Shown piece by piece: positions 1-8,499 of a DNA stretch of 64,000 bases (the stretch's first letter is position 1; every line of letters begins with the position of its first letter). A program made the translations under genes and the position numbers. The notes beneath the pieces were generated by a model that was given only the letters and a program-made list of their open reading frames with translations, was not told the DNA's origin and did no database searches. This stretch comes from Halorhabdus sp. BNX81. Lineage in GTDB: Archaea > Halobacteriota > Halobacteria > Halobacteriales > Haloarculaceae. The stretch spans positions 2,294,001 through 2,358,000 of the forward strand of contig NZ_CP107254.1 in the NCBI RefSeq assembly GCF_029229925.1, read 5' to 3'.

Positions 1-154
1 GCCGCGCGCCGTCGGAGATCCGAACGAACGGGGTCGGCTTCCCCCCGAGGGGGACCATCGTTTCGAGTGTGACCTGTGTGGCACCTTCGACGCGGAGGAT
101 CTGCCCCAACTCGAATGCCTCCGAGGGGATTGTGAGCTCGACGATGACACTCAT
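1..154 (-). CDS. Bat-like/HTH-10 transcriptional regulator, N-terminal fragment
   Basis: The gene starts with ATG at 154-152 and runs off the left edge, so about 51 residues are visible. They begin MSVIVELTIPSEAFELGQIL, which resembles the N-terminal sensor domain of haloarchaeal bacterio-opsin-activator-like (HTH-10) regulators. These proteins carry a C-terminal helix-turn-helix that lies outside this window. The family assignment rests only on the conserved N-terminus (known family pattern). The regulated genes cannot be inferred. The 246 bases between it and the next gene hold a 12-bp palindrome at 257-268 and nothing else I can support. Confidence 0.6.
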   Translation of the reverse strand, partial: MSVIVELTIPSEAFELGQILRVEGATQVTLETMVPLGGKPTPFVRISDGAR

Positions 155-256
155 GGGATATTCGCGTCTTCACTGGCAATACCGTTAAAGTCTCCCCGGT
201 AGCGACGTGCTCGCCGACGTTCGGGCATGATGCACCATGCTTTTCGGTAGTACTAT

Positions 257-268
257 CCCTCGCGAGGG
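257..268. repeat. 12-bp perfect palindrome
   Basis: CCCTCGCGAGGG lies about 100 bp upstream of the Bat-like regulator start and 130 bp upstream of the 63-aa gene. It could be a protein-binding site or a small hairpin. In GC-rich DNA a 12-bp palindrome can occur by chance, so the call is weak. Confidence 0.3.
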
Positions 269-400
269 GCTACCGGGTGGTACAGAGATGACAGTTGGGC
301 TGGCGAGATCCGCCAGTCAGGCGACGATCCATCGTGACGACCGGTTGCGGCGTCGCCGACCCGAATCGGTCGGCGACTTGCTGTCTTCTGTCCACCGATC

Positions 401-592
401 ATGAACCCCGATCTTCCCGACGACGAACTCACGAATTCCGAGGACTTCGAGCGGACGCTCGGGCGGGTACTGCTCTCGGCACTCGCCGGCGACGTCGACC
501 CGCGCGGATCCTGGGTGTACCGAACTGACGGGGCCGGCCCTGATCTAGAGGTCATGGTCGTCGAACTCGAAGGGCAAAGCGGGAGCGACTAG
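401..592 (+). CDS. Small acidic protein, function unknown
   Basis: This 63-residue protein (starts MNPDLPDDEL) is acidic, with a short core FERTLGRVLLSALAGDVDPRGSW that could form a helix. It has no membrane segment and no zinc ligands. Its amino-acid bias is typical of haloarchaeal cytosolic proteins, which supports coding. It sits about 125 bases upstream of the sensor kinase on the same strand and may be co-expressed with it. I do not recognise a function. Confidence 0.6.
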   Translation: MNPDLPDDELTNSEDFERTLGRVLLSALAGDVDPRGSWVYRTDGAGPDLEVMVVELEGQSGSD

Positions 593-717
593 CCGGTCCG
601 ATTCCCGGACAGCCGATCGGGCGCGCATGATTTCTGCCAGAGTTGACAGCCAATCTGTCTTTACTGCCATGGTGTGCCACCTGCTGTCTTCTTGCAATCG
701 GGCATCGGATCAAACGT

Positions 718-1857
718 ATGGGAAACACGCCAGTGGGCCATGAACGGGCCGAGCCGAGCGATGACGTGGCACCAGTCGCCCAGCGCCTCGTCGAGAGTAT
801 CGACTCACATGCCATATTCATGTTAGACAGCGACGGTGCGATCACGGAATGGCCGCCACCGGCGACAGCAATGTACGGCTACGACGCGGAAAGGGTACTC
901 GGCGAAGACGTGAGTAGCCTGTTCACTGACGGTGACGGGTCTGAAGCCGGCGATCCGCCGGACGGCTTCCTCGATGACGCGACCGAAGGGACCGTCGAGG
1001 TCGAGCACTGGCACGAACGCGCCGACGAATCCGTGTTCTGGGGAACGCTGACGCTATCGCCGCTTTCGGGCGACGACGAAGGGTTCGCAGCCATCAGTCA
1101 CGACGAGACGACGGCAAAGGAGTACGAGCGGATGCTCGAACGCCAGAACGACCGTCTCAAGGAGTTCACGGACATCCTCGCCCACGACCTCCGGAATCCC
1201 CTTTCTGTCATCGACGGAAACCTGGCACTCTACGAGGAGACCGGCGACGACGCCCACATCGAGACGATCAAGGAGACGACGGACCGGATGGCCCGCCTCG
1301 TCGAAGACTTGCTCCGGGTGGCCCGACAGGGGGATGTCGTCACCGACCCGGAACCGACCGACATCGGCGAAGTGGTCGAGAAGGCCAGACCGGTCGTCGA
1401 CACCACCGCCGGCGGGACCTTCGTCTATCACGAGGTCCCGACGGTGAGTGGCGACGCGGACAGGCTCTGTCAGCTGTTCGAGAACCTCTTCCGGAACGCC
1501 GTGGAACACAGTTCCACGAGCCCTGACTCGCAAGCTCGTCAGAACGCGGTCGAACACGGCTCGGCGAGCCCGGACACCCACACCGGAGGAGGAACACCGG
1601 GCAATAGCGGGACGGTGACGATCACCGTCGGACCGCTCGAAACCGGGTTCTACGTCGAGGACGACGGCCCCGGGATTCCGGACGAACAAAAAGAAGACGT
1701 CTTCGACCACGGGTTCACGACGAGTGGCGACGGCAGCGGCTACGGACTCTCGGTCGTCCGGACGATTGTCAACGCCCACGGGTGGGACATCCTGGTCACG
1801 GACAGCGACACCGGCGGTGCGCGCTTCGAGATCACCGGCATCGACTTTCTGGAGTGA
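718..1857 (+). CDS. PAS-domain sensor histidine kinase
   Basis: This 379-residue soluble kinase has an N-terminal PAS-like domain (about residues 20-120), then HisKA with the phospho-acceptor box HDLRNP (His156). A HATPase domain follows with the N-box (FENLFRNAVEH), DDGPGIP and a G2 box around SGYGLSVV. No transmembrane helix is visible, so it probably senses a cytoplasmic or redox signal. I chose ATG 718 because the upstream in-frame ATG at 643 adds 25 residues unlike a PAS N-terminus. The N-box is followed by a duplicated 16-residue unit (NAVEHSSTSPDS / NAVEHGSASPDT). No response regulator is adjacent, as is common for haloarchaeal orphan kinases. Confidence 0.85.
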   Translation: MGNTPVGHERAEPSDDVAPVAQRLVESIDSHAIFMLDSDGAITEWPPPATAMYGYDAERVLGEDVSSLFTDGDGSEAGDPPDGFLDDATEGTVEVEHWHERADESVFWGTLTLSPLSGDDEGFAAISHDETTAKEYERMLERQNDRLKEFTDILAHDLRNPLSVIDGNLALYEETGDDAHIETIKETTDRMARLVEDLLRVARQGDVVTDPEPTDIGEVVEKARPVVDTTAGGTFVYHEVPTVSGDADRLCQLFENLFRNAVEHSSTSPDSQARQNAVEHGSASPDTHTGGGTPGNSGTVTITVGPLETGFYVEDDGPGIPDEQKEDVFDHGFTTSGDGSGYGLSVVRTIVNAHGWDILVTDSDTGGARFEITGIDFLE

Positions 1858-1920
1858 CCGGGACGCGACGAGCGTCGACCGTGGTTGTTTAAGGTCCGCC
1901 CGTCCGCACCGGGAGACGTA

Positions 1921-2742
1921 ATGACTGTACCCAACGACTACGACGTCGAGGGCGAGGTGTGTGTGATCACCGGCGGGGCAGGCGTGCTGTGTTCGGAAAT
2001 GGCGATCGCGCTCGGTGAACAGGGCGCGACGGTCGTCGTACTCGACATCGATAGCGAGGGACTCGCCGAGGTCGCCGCGGCGCTTGAGGATGTCGACGCC
2101 GAGTACATGACACTGGAGGCGTCGGTGCTCGACCGGGCGGAACTGGACGCGGCGGCGGAGACGGTCGTCGACGAATACGGCCGGATCGACGTGCTCATCA
2201 ACGGCGCTGGCGGCAACAGCCCCGAGGCGACCACGGACGAGGAGACGGACTTCTTCGGGCTCGACGCCGCGGGCGTCGAGAACGTCTTCAATCTCAACTT
2301 CCTGGGGACGTTCCTGGCGTCCCAGGCCTTCGGCGAGTACATGGCCGAGCAGGGCGAGGGCCACATCCTCAACGTCTCCTCGATGAACGCCTTCACGCCG
2401 CTGACGAAGATCCCCGCCTATTCGGGGGCGAAAGCCGCCGTCTCGAACTTCACGGAGTGGCTGGCCGTCGACATGGCCCAGAATCACTCGCCAGACATCC
2501 GGGTCAATGCGATCGCGCCTGGCTTCCTGCTGACCGAGCAAAACCGCTATCTGTTGCTCGACGACGACGGCGATCTGACCGAGCGTGGCCAGCAGATCAT
2601 CGATCACACGCCCCAGGACCGCTTTGGCGACCCCGAGGACCTGCTCTCGACCGTGCTCTGGCTGATCGCCCCCGGCTCCGAGTTCGTCACCGGGGCCGTC
2701 ATCCCCATCGACGGCGGCTTTGCGGCGTTTAGTGGGGTTTAA
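1921..2742 (+). CDS. SDR oxidoreductase, D-mannonate oxidoreductase type
   Basis: This 273-residue short-chain dehydrogenase has the cofactor loop TGGAGVLC at residues 17-24, LINGAGG in place of NNAG, and the catalytic Tyr-x3-Lys pair at Tyr167/Lys171 (YSGAK). The segment SSMNAFTPLTKIPAYSGAK and the ending DGGFAAFSGV closely resemble the SDR-type D-mannonate oxidoreductase (YjmF/UxuB-like). That enzyme reversibly reduces D-fructuronate to D-mannonate in glucuronate breakdown. ATG 1921 gives the standard N-terminus; an in-frame ATG at 1885 would add 12 residues. The neighbours do not encode other uronate enzymes, so the substrate is inferred from family resemblance. Confidence 0.8.
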   Translation: MTVPNDYDVEGEVCVITGGAGVLCSEMAIALGEQGATVVVLDIDSEGLAEVAAALEDVDAEYMTLEASVLDRAELDAAAETVVDEYGRIDVLINGAGGNSPEATTDEETDFFGLDAAGVENVFNLNFLGTFLASQAFGEYMAEQGEGHILNVSSMNAFTPLTKIPAYSGAKAAVSNFTEWLAVDMAQNHSPDIRVNAIAPGFLLTEQNRYLLLDDDGDLTERGQQIIDHTPQDRFGDPEDLLSTVLWLIAPGSEFVTGAVIPIDGGFAAFSGV

Positions 2743-2814
2743 GGAGAGGGATTTGCGACGGGGCGAGATTTTGCAGTAGTGGTGAGATATGGATTTGGAT
2801 CGATTGAGACCACT

Positions 2815-2922
2815 CTGAAAGCCCTCCCCAGTTCCGGTCCCGCGACTCGTTGCGGTCCTCACTACGTTGCGGTCCTTACGTCGTCGAGGTTCCCGGAACT
2901 GACTCGCCCTTTCAGTCCACCA
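2815..2922 (+). repeat. Variable-arm palindromic element 1
   Basis: The element is bounded by CTGAAAG (2815-2821) and CTTTCAG (2909-2915), followed by TCCACCA. Inside them a 9-bp perfect inverted repeat (CAGTTCCGG 2829-2837, CCGGAACTG 2893-2901) encloses about 55 bases rich in CTACGTTGCGG-type sequence. The end sequences match those of the two elements at 7567-7832, but the arm sequence is unrelated. It fills the 283-base gap between the SDR and the restriction-methylase gene. It may be a non-autonomous mobile element or a structured transcript or terminator. Confidence 0.65.
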
Positions 2923-3025
2923 GGATTCGGCTGGATAGCCGTCAGAAAGGAGTTCTTTGACCGGCGCTTATCTGAACACCGCCGGACAGGCCTCCGTCAT
3001 CTATTTGTGGTTGCCAGCGGCCAGT

Positions 3026-6000
3026 ATGACCCATTCAATGAGTCAGGCGACCCTGTCCGACCGGCCGTACGTCAACTCGGCCCTGTTTTCGAGTCACTAT
3101 CTGGACGAGCGCGTGATCGAGCGCGAGGAGTGGGACTGCGACGAGGAAGCGCGGGAAGCGATGGAGCGCCTCCAGTCGCTCTACGATCTCGAGGGGGGCG
3201 TCGTCGACGGGTACGGCGAGGACGCCCTCGTCGACAACTGGATCGACGGGGTGCTCGACGTGCTCGGGTTCGGGACACAGAAGGAGGTTACCCTGCCGGA
3301 CGGTGACGGCTACGTCGACGAATTGCTGTTTGGCAGTTCGGCCGAGCGTCGCGAGGCCGCGAAGGTGAACCTCGACACGGACGACACGACGGACCTCTTT
3401 ACGCGCGGGGTCGGACTGGTCGAAGCCAAGCAGTGGGATGCCGACTTCACCGCGGAGTTCAGCGAGCGCCGGCCCTACCGCAACGCCTCCCACCAGATCA
3501 AACACTATCTGGAGAAGACGCCAGCGAACATCCAGTGGGGCGTGCTGACGAACGGCCGGAAGTGGCGGCTCTACGGGACCAAGGACTACGAGACCCAAAC
3601 CTACTTCGAGATCGACCTCCCCGAGATTCTTGAATCAGGTGATCTGGAGGCGTTCAAGTATTTCTACGTCTTCTTCCGGCCGGACGCCTTCCGGAAAACT
3701 GCCGGGACGACGTTTCTCGACGAAGTGCGCTCGGAGAGTGAGACTGCCTCCCAGGAACTCGGCGAGGACCTGCAGGACAACGTCTTCACGGCGTTGCGGG
3801 TGCTCGGGCGTGGGTTCGTCGAATCGAACGACATGGACATCGATCCCGACGACGAGGCGGCGCTTGCCGAACTCAAAGAGCAGTCGCTCGTGTTGCTCTA
3901 CCGGTTGATGTTCGTCCTCTACGCCGAGGCGCGCGAGCTAATCCACCCCGAGGAGCCGTCGACCCAGGACGAATACGAGGAGAACTTCAGTCTGGACGCG
4001 CTGCGCATGGAGATTCACGACGAGATCGGCGAGGTCGACGAGGGCTTCGAGTCGGCGTTCAGCGAGCACTCGACGACGATGTGGACTCGACTGGAGGACC
4101 TGTTCTCGCTGATCGACGAGGGCGAAGAGGACCTCGGGATTCCGGCGTACAACGGCGGGTTGTTCGATCACGACCAGCACGCGTTCCTGACGGACCACGA
4201 GGTGAGCAACCGGTATCTCGCGGAGGTGATCTACCGGCTGTCGACGACGGAGAACGACGACGGGCGGTACGTGCTGGCGGACTACGCCGACCTGGACACG
4301 CGCCACCTCGGCAGCGTCTACGAGGGCCTGCTGGAGCATCACTTCCGCATCGCGCCGGAGCAGTACGCCGCTGTCTCGGCGGACGGCGGGCAGGTCTGGA
4401 AGCCGGCCGGCGAGGTGACAGTCGCCGACGCGGTGGAGACGGTCCCCGAAGGTGGGCTGTACGTCGTCAACGACGAGGGCGAGCGTAAGGCGACGGGGGC
4501 GTACTACACGCCCGACTACGTGGTGACGTACATCGTCGAGGAGACGATCGGTCCCCTCGTGGCGGAGATTCACGAGGATCTGCAATCCCAGGGGTTCGAG
4601 CGCGGGACCCAGGAGTACATCGGGCCGTTCATCCGGCGGGTGACGGATCTGCAGATCCTCGATCCGGCGATGGGGAGCGGGCACTTTCTGACGCGGGCGA
4701 CGGAGTACCTCGCCAACGAGGTGATGGTGGAGGTCCGGGAGGTCGAATCGGCGATGGGCGTCGCCATCGACGAACAGCAGATGCGCCGGGACATCGCCAA
4801 GGAGTGCATCTACGGCGTGGACATCAACGGCATGGCCGTCGAACTCGCGAAGCTGTCGATGTGGCTGGAGACGCTGGCGACCGACCAGCCCCTGGCCTTT
4901 CTCGATCACCACCTCAAGGCCGGGAACTCCCTGGTGGGGTCGGACGTGACGGACGTGCTCAGCGAGGACGACGAGGAGGACGATAGCGGGCAGTTGACGC
5001 TGACGCAGGCCTTCGGTCGCGTGCGTCGGGACACCCTGGATCACGTGATGGACCTGATGGCGGACCTGCTGGCGATGGACAACGAGACCTTAGAGGACGT
5101 CCACTCGATGGAGGACCTCTACGAGCAGATCCAGGACGACCCACTCTACCGCCGGTTGTTCGAGTTGACGAACGTCCACACCGCCGAGCAGTTCGGGGTG
5201 GACGTGCCCGAGGACGCCTACGAGCAGATGGCCGACGCCATCGAGGACGAGGCGGAGTGGGACGAGATTCAAGGGGAAGACTGGTTCGAGGACGCCCAGG
5301 CGCTGGCCGACGAGCAGACCTTTTTCCACTGGGAACTCGAGTACCCCGGCGTGTTCTTCGACGAAGACGGGGAAGAGCGTGCGGACGCCGGGTTTGATGC
5401 GGTAATTGGGAATCCGCCATACATTAGGATCCATCGTGTTGGACACGATCTTACTGACTATCTATTTGACAGTTATGGCACTTGTTCAAATAAATCAGAC
5501 CTCTCAATCCCATTCTTGGAAAGAGGATTTAAATTAATCTCACAGAGAGGATTCACCGGCTATATTTCTACTTCACAGTGGGTTTCAACTGATTACGGAG
5601 AGAGCGTTCGATCCTTTATGTCCAACGGGAAAGTTGCTAAAGTCCTCGACTTTGGAACGTTACCTGTTTTCAAAGGGATCTCGACCTACCCTGCGATATT
5701 CATCTTGTCTGGTTCAGCATCAGAGAACATGGAGTATGCAAAAGTAGAGAATGAATCACAGTTGACTACCGACGCAATTGATCGCTTACAGTTTCGGAAA
5801 CTATCATATGAGAGATTTGATCGTGAGCCCTGGGTGTTTGATGGTCTTGACCTCCGAGCAACGATTTCAGAGAGATCGAAAACTGCTCCTCTCTCCTCTC
5901 TTGGAGAGTTCAAAATTGGCGCATTAACTGGGATGGACGACGTTTTCGTGGTTGATCAGGACACCATTGATGAGCATGATCTTGAAGAGGACTTGATTTT

Positions 6001-7324
6001 CCCATATGCATATCAAGGAGAAGAAATACAGCGATATGCGACTGTCGAACCTGATGAATTTGTTATTTATCCCTATTCCGAAGGCGACGATGGAGACAGT
6101 AAACTTCTCCCAGAACAGGTTTTAGAATCCGAATATCCAAATATCCACTCATACTTTGAGCGTCATAAACAAGATCTTCGAGAAAGGCAGGACTCTAGAA
6201 AGTTCTACGCAAAAGGTCCAGATTGGTATCGGTTCTTGCGACAGGGTCGTTTTGACTACATCACCCCGCCTAAGCTACTGATTAAAGGAGTCGCCACACA
6301 CTCTTGTGTTGGATTTCTTCCTGACGACACTCTTTTCAGCGGGGCAAACTGCCCCGGCCTTATATTAAACTCAGAGAATATATCTCAGGATATACTACTC
6401 GGCATATTGAATTCGAATCTTATCTCCGAGTATTTGGTTCAAGTATGTCCTGCAAAGATGCAGAACTATACTCGATTTAATGCGAATAACTTGAACGATA
6501 TTCCGATTGTTGTCCCAGAACAGGATGTTGCACTAGATATGAGTTCACATCTCTCAGAACAATCTCAGAAAACTCTTAAGGATCTTATCGGCTCCATGGA
6601 GACTTCGTTCTATGTTTCGATTGAGAGAGGGTCTGAGGAACTGCGTTCATTGAGAGATCAACTGATTTCGCTTAATCTCTCCCTCCTCGACCACCTCGGC
6701 TCCTACTCGGATGGCCCGACCCTCGCGGACGTGGGCCTCACCCAGCCGCCGGAGGGCGCGGCCGACTCGATCCTCACCCAGACCACCGAGGAGCGCCCGA
6801 ACCTCCGCGTCGGCGAGGCCACGGTCGTCCGGGAGTCGCCCACGGCGGTCGAGATCCGCCTCACAGCGCGGTACAAGCCGGACGATAGCGAGACGCGACC
6901 GGCGGGAGCGTCTCGTTCAGATCGAACGGGCGAAGCCCGTGAGATAGCTCATGAGACCGACCAGTGGGGCTACACCGAGACCGAGCCGTTGCCGGCGTTG
7001 CGGATTTCGGACCTCACCGCAGCGGAGGCGGACCTGCTCGAGCACTTCGTGCCCGTTGCCGTCGACGAGGCCGGTGGGTTCGCGGACTTCCGCGAGACCG
7101 CCACGAAGACCAACTCGCCCGTCGATCGCCTGCGAAAGCTGACGCTGCCCGCCGTCGATGACGTGCAGGCGGGGCTAGAGAGCTACGTCGAGACGAAGGA
7201 ACGCGCCGACGAACTGGAGGCGAAGCTCGAGCGCACCGACGACCTGATCGATGAAATTGTGTATGAGTTGTACGGGTTGACCGACGAGGAAATCAGGATC
7301 GTCGAAGAAGCGGTTGGGGAGTAG
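3026..7324 (+). CDS. Type IIG/BREX-like restriction-modification enzyme (fused nuclease-methyltransferase)
   Basis: This protein of about 1,430 residues has an N-terminal PD-(D/E)xK nuclease-like region (…GLVEAKQWDAD, about residue 130). A helical region, an N6-adenine methyltransferase domain (ATGAYYTPDYVV; motif I DPAMGSGHFL; motif IV NPPY near residue 800), and a C-terminal specificity region follow, then a coiled coil ending EEIRIVEEAVGE. This order fits Eco57I-like type IIG enzymes; PglX is an alternative. Bases about 5,400-6,680 are far more AT-rich than the flanks (37% against 70% GC in 60-base hand counts), starting at the NPPY motif. ATG 3026 lies about 22 bases after a TATA-like CTATTT, which fits a leaderless start; ATG 3038 is an alternative. 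Confidence 0.85.
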   Translation: MTHSMSQATLSDRPYVNSALFSSHYLDERVIEREEWDCDEEAREAMERLQSLYDLEGGVVDGYGEDALVDNWIDGVLDVLGFGTQKEVTLPDGDGYVDELLFGSSAERREAAKVNLDTDDTTDLFTRGVGLVEAKQWDADFTAEFSERRPYRNASHQIKHYLEKTPANIQWGVLTNGRKWRLYGTKDYETQTYFEIDLPEILESGDLEAFKYFYVFFRPDAFRKTAGTTFLDEVRSESETASQELGEDLQDNVFTALRVLGRGFVESNDMDIDPDDEAALAELKEQSLVLLYRLMFVLYAEARELIHPEEPSTQDEYEENFSLDALRMEIHDEIGEVDEGFESAFSEHSTTMWTRLEDLFSLIDEGEEDLGIPAYNGGLFDHDQHAFLTDHEVSNRYLAEVIYRLSTTENDDGRYVLADYADLDTRHLGSVYEGLLEHHFRIAPEQYAAVSADGGQVWKPAGEVTVADAVETVPEGGLYVVNDEGERKATGAYYTPDYVVTYIVEETIGPLVAEIHEDLQSQGFERGTQEYIGPFIRRVTDLQILDPAMGSGHFLTRATEYLANEVMVEVREVESAMGVAIDEQQMRRDIAKECIYGVDINGMAVELAKLSMWLETLATDQPLAFLDHHLKAGNSLVGSDVTDVLSEDDEEDDSGQLTLTQAFGRVRRDTLDHVMDLMADLLAMDNETLEDVHSMEDLYEQIQDDPLYRRLFELTNVHTAEQFGVDVPEDAYEQMADAIEDEAEWDEIQGEDWFEDAQALADEQTFFHWELEYPGVFFDEDGEERADAGFDAVIGNPPYIRIHRVGHDLTDYLFDSYGTCSNKSDLSIPFLERGFKLISQRGFTGYISTSQWVSTDYGESVRSFMSNGKVAKVLDFGTLPVFKGISTYPAIFILSGSASENMEYAKVENESQLTTDAIDRLQFRKLSYERFDREPWVFDGLDLRATISERSKTAPLSSLGEFKIGALTGMDDVFVVDQDTIDEHDLEEDLIFPYAYQGEEIQRYATVEPDEFVIYPYSEGDDGDSKLLPEQVLESEYPNIHSYFERHKQDLRERQDSRKFYAKGPDWYRFLRQGRFDYITPPKLLIKGVATHSCVGFLPDDTLFSGANCPGLILNSENISQDILLGILNSNLISEYLVQVCPAKMQNYTRFNANNLNDIPIVVPEQDVALDMSSHLSEQSQKTLKDLIGSMETSFYVSIERGSEELRSLRDQLISLNLSLLDHLGSYSDGPTLADVGLTQPPEGAADSILTQTTEERPNLRVGEATVVRESPTAVEIRLTARYKPDDSETRPAGASRSDRTGEAREIAHETDQWGYTETEPLPALRISDLTAAEADLLEHFVPVAVDEAGGFADFRETATKTNSPVDRLRKLTLPAVDDVQAGLESYVETKERADELEAKLERTDDLIDEIVYELYGLTDEEIRIVEEAVGE
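6888..6958 (+). repeat. Hairpin-rich in-frame insert inside the restriction-methylase gene
   Basis: Within the 3' part of the gene are consecutive inverted repeats: GAGACGC/GCGTCTC, ACGGGCGAAGCCCGT, and smaller ones. They encode the low-complexity string GASRSDRTGEAREIAHE between two well-behaved protein segments. The sequence style (GGGCGAAGCCC with a short loop) matches the intergenic hairpins near the tRNA genes, not the surrounding coding sequence. The reading frame stays open. Confidence 0.5.
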
Positions 7325-7404
7325 CATCAGCAGAGCGGAGTGAGGCTATTGCCGCCGAAAATATGACGTAAGTGCCATTAGAACCCACTACGTCGAATCT
7401 TCCA

Positions 7405-7530
7405 ATGTGTGAGACAGCCAGCGAGAAAGGGGATGAGATGGTTCAGGAGACTATCAACCAGGCTGTCGAAGACGTGAAAGCGCTCGACTTTGCGACGTTC
7501 GCAGAGGTCACAGAAGCGTTCCGCCGGTAG
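7405..7530 (+). CDS. Possible 41-residue protein or gene remnant
   Basis: ATG 7405 opens a 41-codon frame, MCETASEKGDEMVQ…ATFAEVTEAFRR. It is acidic, predicted helical and haloarchaeal in composition. It sits 80 bases after the restriction-methylase gene. It could be a small protein or the N-terminal stub of a longer gene cut off by the palindromic elements that follow. I recognise no domain. Confidence 0.35.
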   Translation: MCETASEKGDEMVQETINQAVEDVKALDFATFAEVTEAFRR

Positions 7531-7566
7531 AACCCAGTCCAAGTGAGAGCCAGGCCAGAGGATGCA

Positions 7567-7689
7567 AACAGCGTGAAAGCCCCGAGTCGTTCGAGTCGGG
7601 AGACTCGCTGCGCGCTTCCCTCACTACGTTCGGTCCAGTGCTTGCTTCGCCTGCCTTCCCCGAACGACTCGCCCCTTTCATTCCCACCC
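7567..7689 (+). repeat. Variable-arm palindromic element 2
   Basis: The left end is AACAGCGTGAAAGCCCC (7567-7583) and the right end CCCCTTTCATTCCCACCC (7672-7689). The internal arms GAGTCGTTCG (7584-7593) and CGAACGACTC (7661-7670) pair perfectly over 10 bp. The ends match elements 1 and 3 and the arms do not. It faces element 3 head to head across a 26-base spacer. Together with element 3 it accounts for most of the 7,531-7,922 non-coding stretch. Confidence 0.7.
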
Positions 7690-7715
7690 ATGTCAGCTGG
7701 TTAATCGGCCGACAC

Positions 7716-7832
7716 GGGTGGGAATGAAAGGGGCCGGCCGTCTGCGGGAACCCGGGCGAGACAAGCACCGCAGCAACGCGAGGAGCGCAGCGAGCCCCGG
7801 GACCGCAGACGGCCGGGGGCTTTCACGCTGTT
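7716..7832 (-). repeat. Variable-arm palindromic element 3
   Basis: This copy is inverted relative to element 2. Its end GGGTGGGAATGAAAGGGG (7716-7733) is the exact reverse complement of the right end of element 2 (18 bp). Its other end GGGGCTTTCACGCTGTT (7816-7832) is the exact reverse complement of the left end (17 bp). Its own internal arms CCGGCCGTCTGCGG (7734-7747) and CCGCAGACGGCCGG (7803-7816) pair over 14 bp and differ from those of elements 1 and 2. Confidence 0.7.
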
Positions 7833-7922
7833 CATGGCTGAAATAGCAGTGTCTCCGAACATCACCATATCTCACACCCCAATGAATTAAGCGATCCCCC
7901 TCACAACACGGAACCAGTCCAG

Positions 7923-8351
7923 ATGTCGGAACGCCTCCGAGACTTCGTCGCGGACGAACTCTGGCTGGCGATCGGTGCGCTCACGCTGGGAGTCATGATG
8001 CTGTTCGACACGGTCGAACTGGAAGCCCTCTCAGAAGTCTCGTTGATCCTCGGCTGGTTCGTGCTGACGCCCCTGTTTCTGTTCTGGGGTGAGGAAGTCG
8101 CGGCTGTACTCTTTTCGAGCGACGAGAGTGAATCCACAGATCAAAACGAGGCGGCGATCGAGCGGCTCAAGCGACGGTACGCGGAGGGCGAGATCGACGA
8201 GCGGGAGTTCGAACAGCGCCTCGATCGGCTGGTCGCGACTGAGGAAGGAGGTCCGACTGACTACGATGACCTGACGGCGAGCGATCGCTCCAGTGCGTCG
8301 ACCGGGGCGGATACACGCGACGGTGCCGAGCGAGAGCGCGAGCTGGAGTGA
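7923..8351 (+). CDS. SHOCT-domain membrane protein
   Basis: This 142-residue protein has two hydrophobic segments (about residues 13-32 and 38-60). A C-terminal SHOCT motif follows (AIERLKRRYAEGEIDEREFEQRLDRLV, about residues 76-102), then an acidic, Ser-rich tail. SHOCT is a short oligomerisation module often fused to membrane domains in haloarchaea. The gene begins right after the palindromic-element region. Its role is unknown; it is probably a small inner-membrane oligomer. Confidence 0.8.
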   Translation: MSERLRDFVADELWLAIGALTLGVMMLFDTVELEALSEVSLILGWFVLTPLFLFWGEEVAAVLFSSDESESTDQNEAAIERLKRRYAEGEIDEREFEQRLDRLVATEEGGPTDYDDLTASDRSSASTGADTRDGAERERELE

Positions 8352-8499
8352 GACGGACGAATCTCCAGGTATCCCACGACGGCAGTCGCTACTGAAGGCT
8401 GTTCGCGACGGGAATGGGACAACGCGGATATCAACTCCCTTGTCCTACGTCGCTTGAGAGAGCACATCGCGAAACACGCACTCCTTGGATATCGAACGT

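Noticed and set aside
1054-2862. Long open frame on the minus strand opposite the sensor kinase and SDR genes
   Set aside because: Arg- and Asp/Val-rich mirror of GC-rich coding DNA; the plus strand has clear kinase and SDR motifs in the same place.
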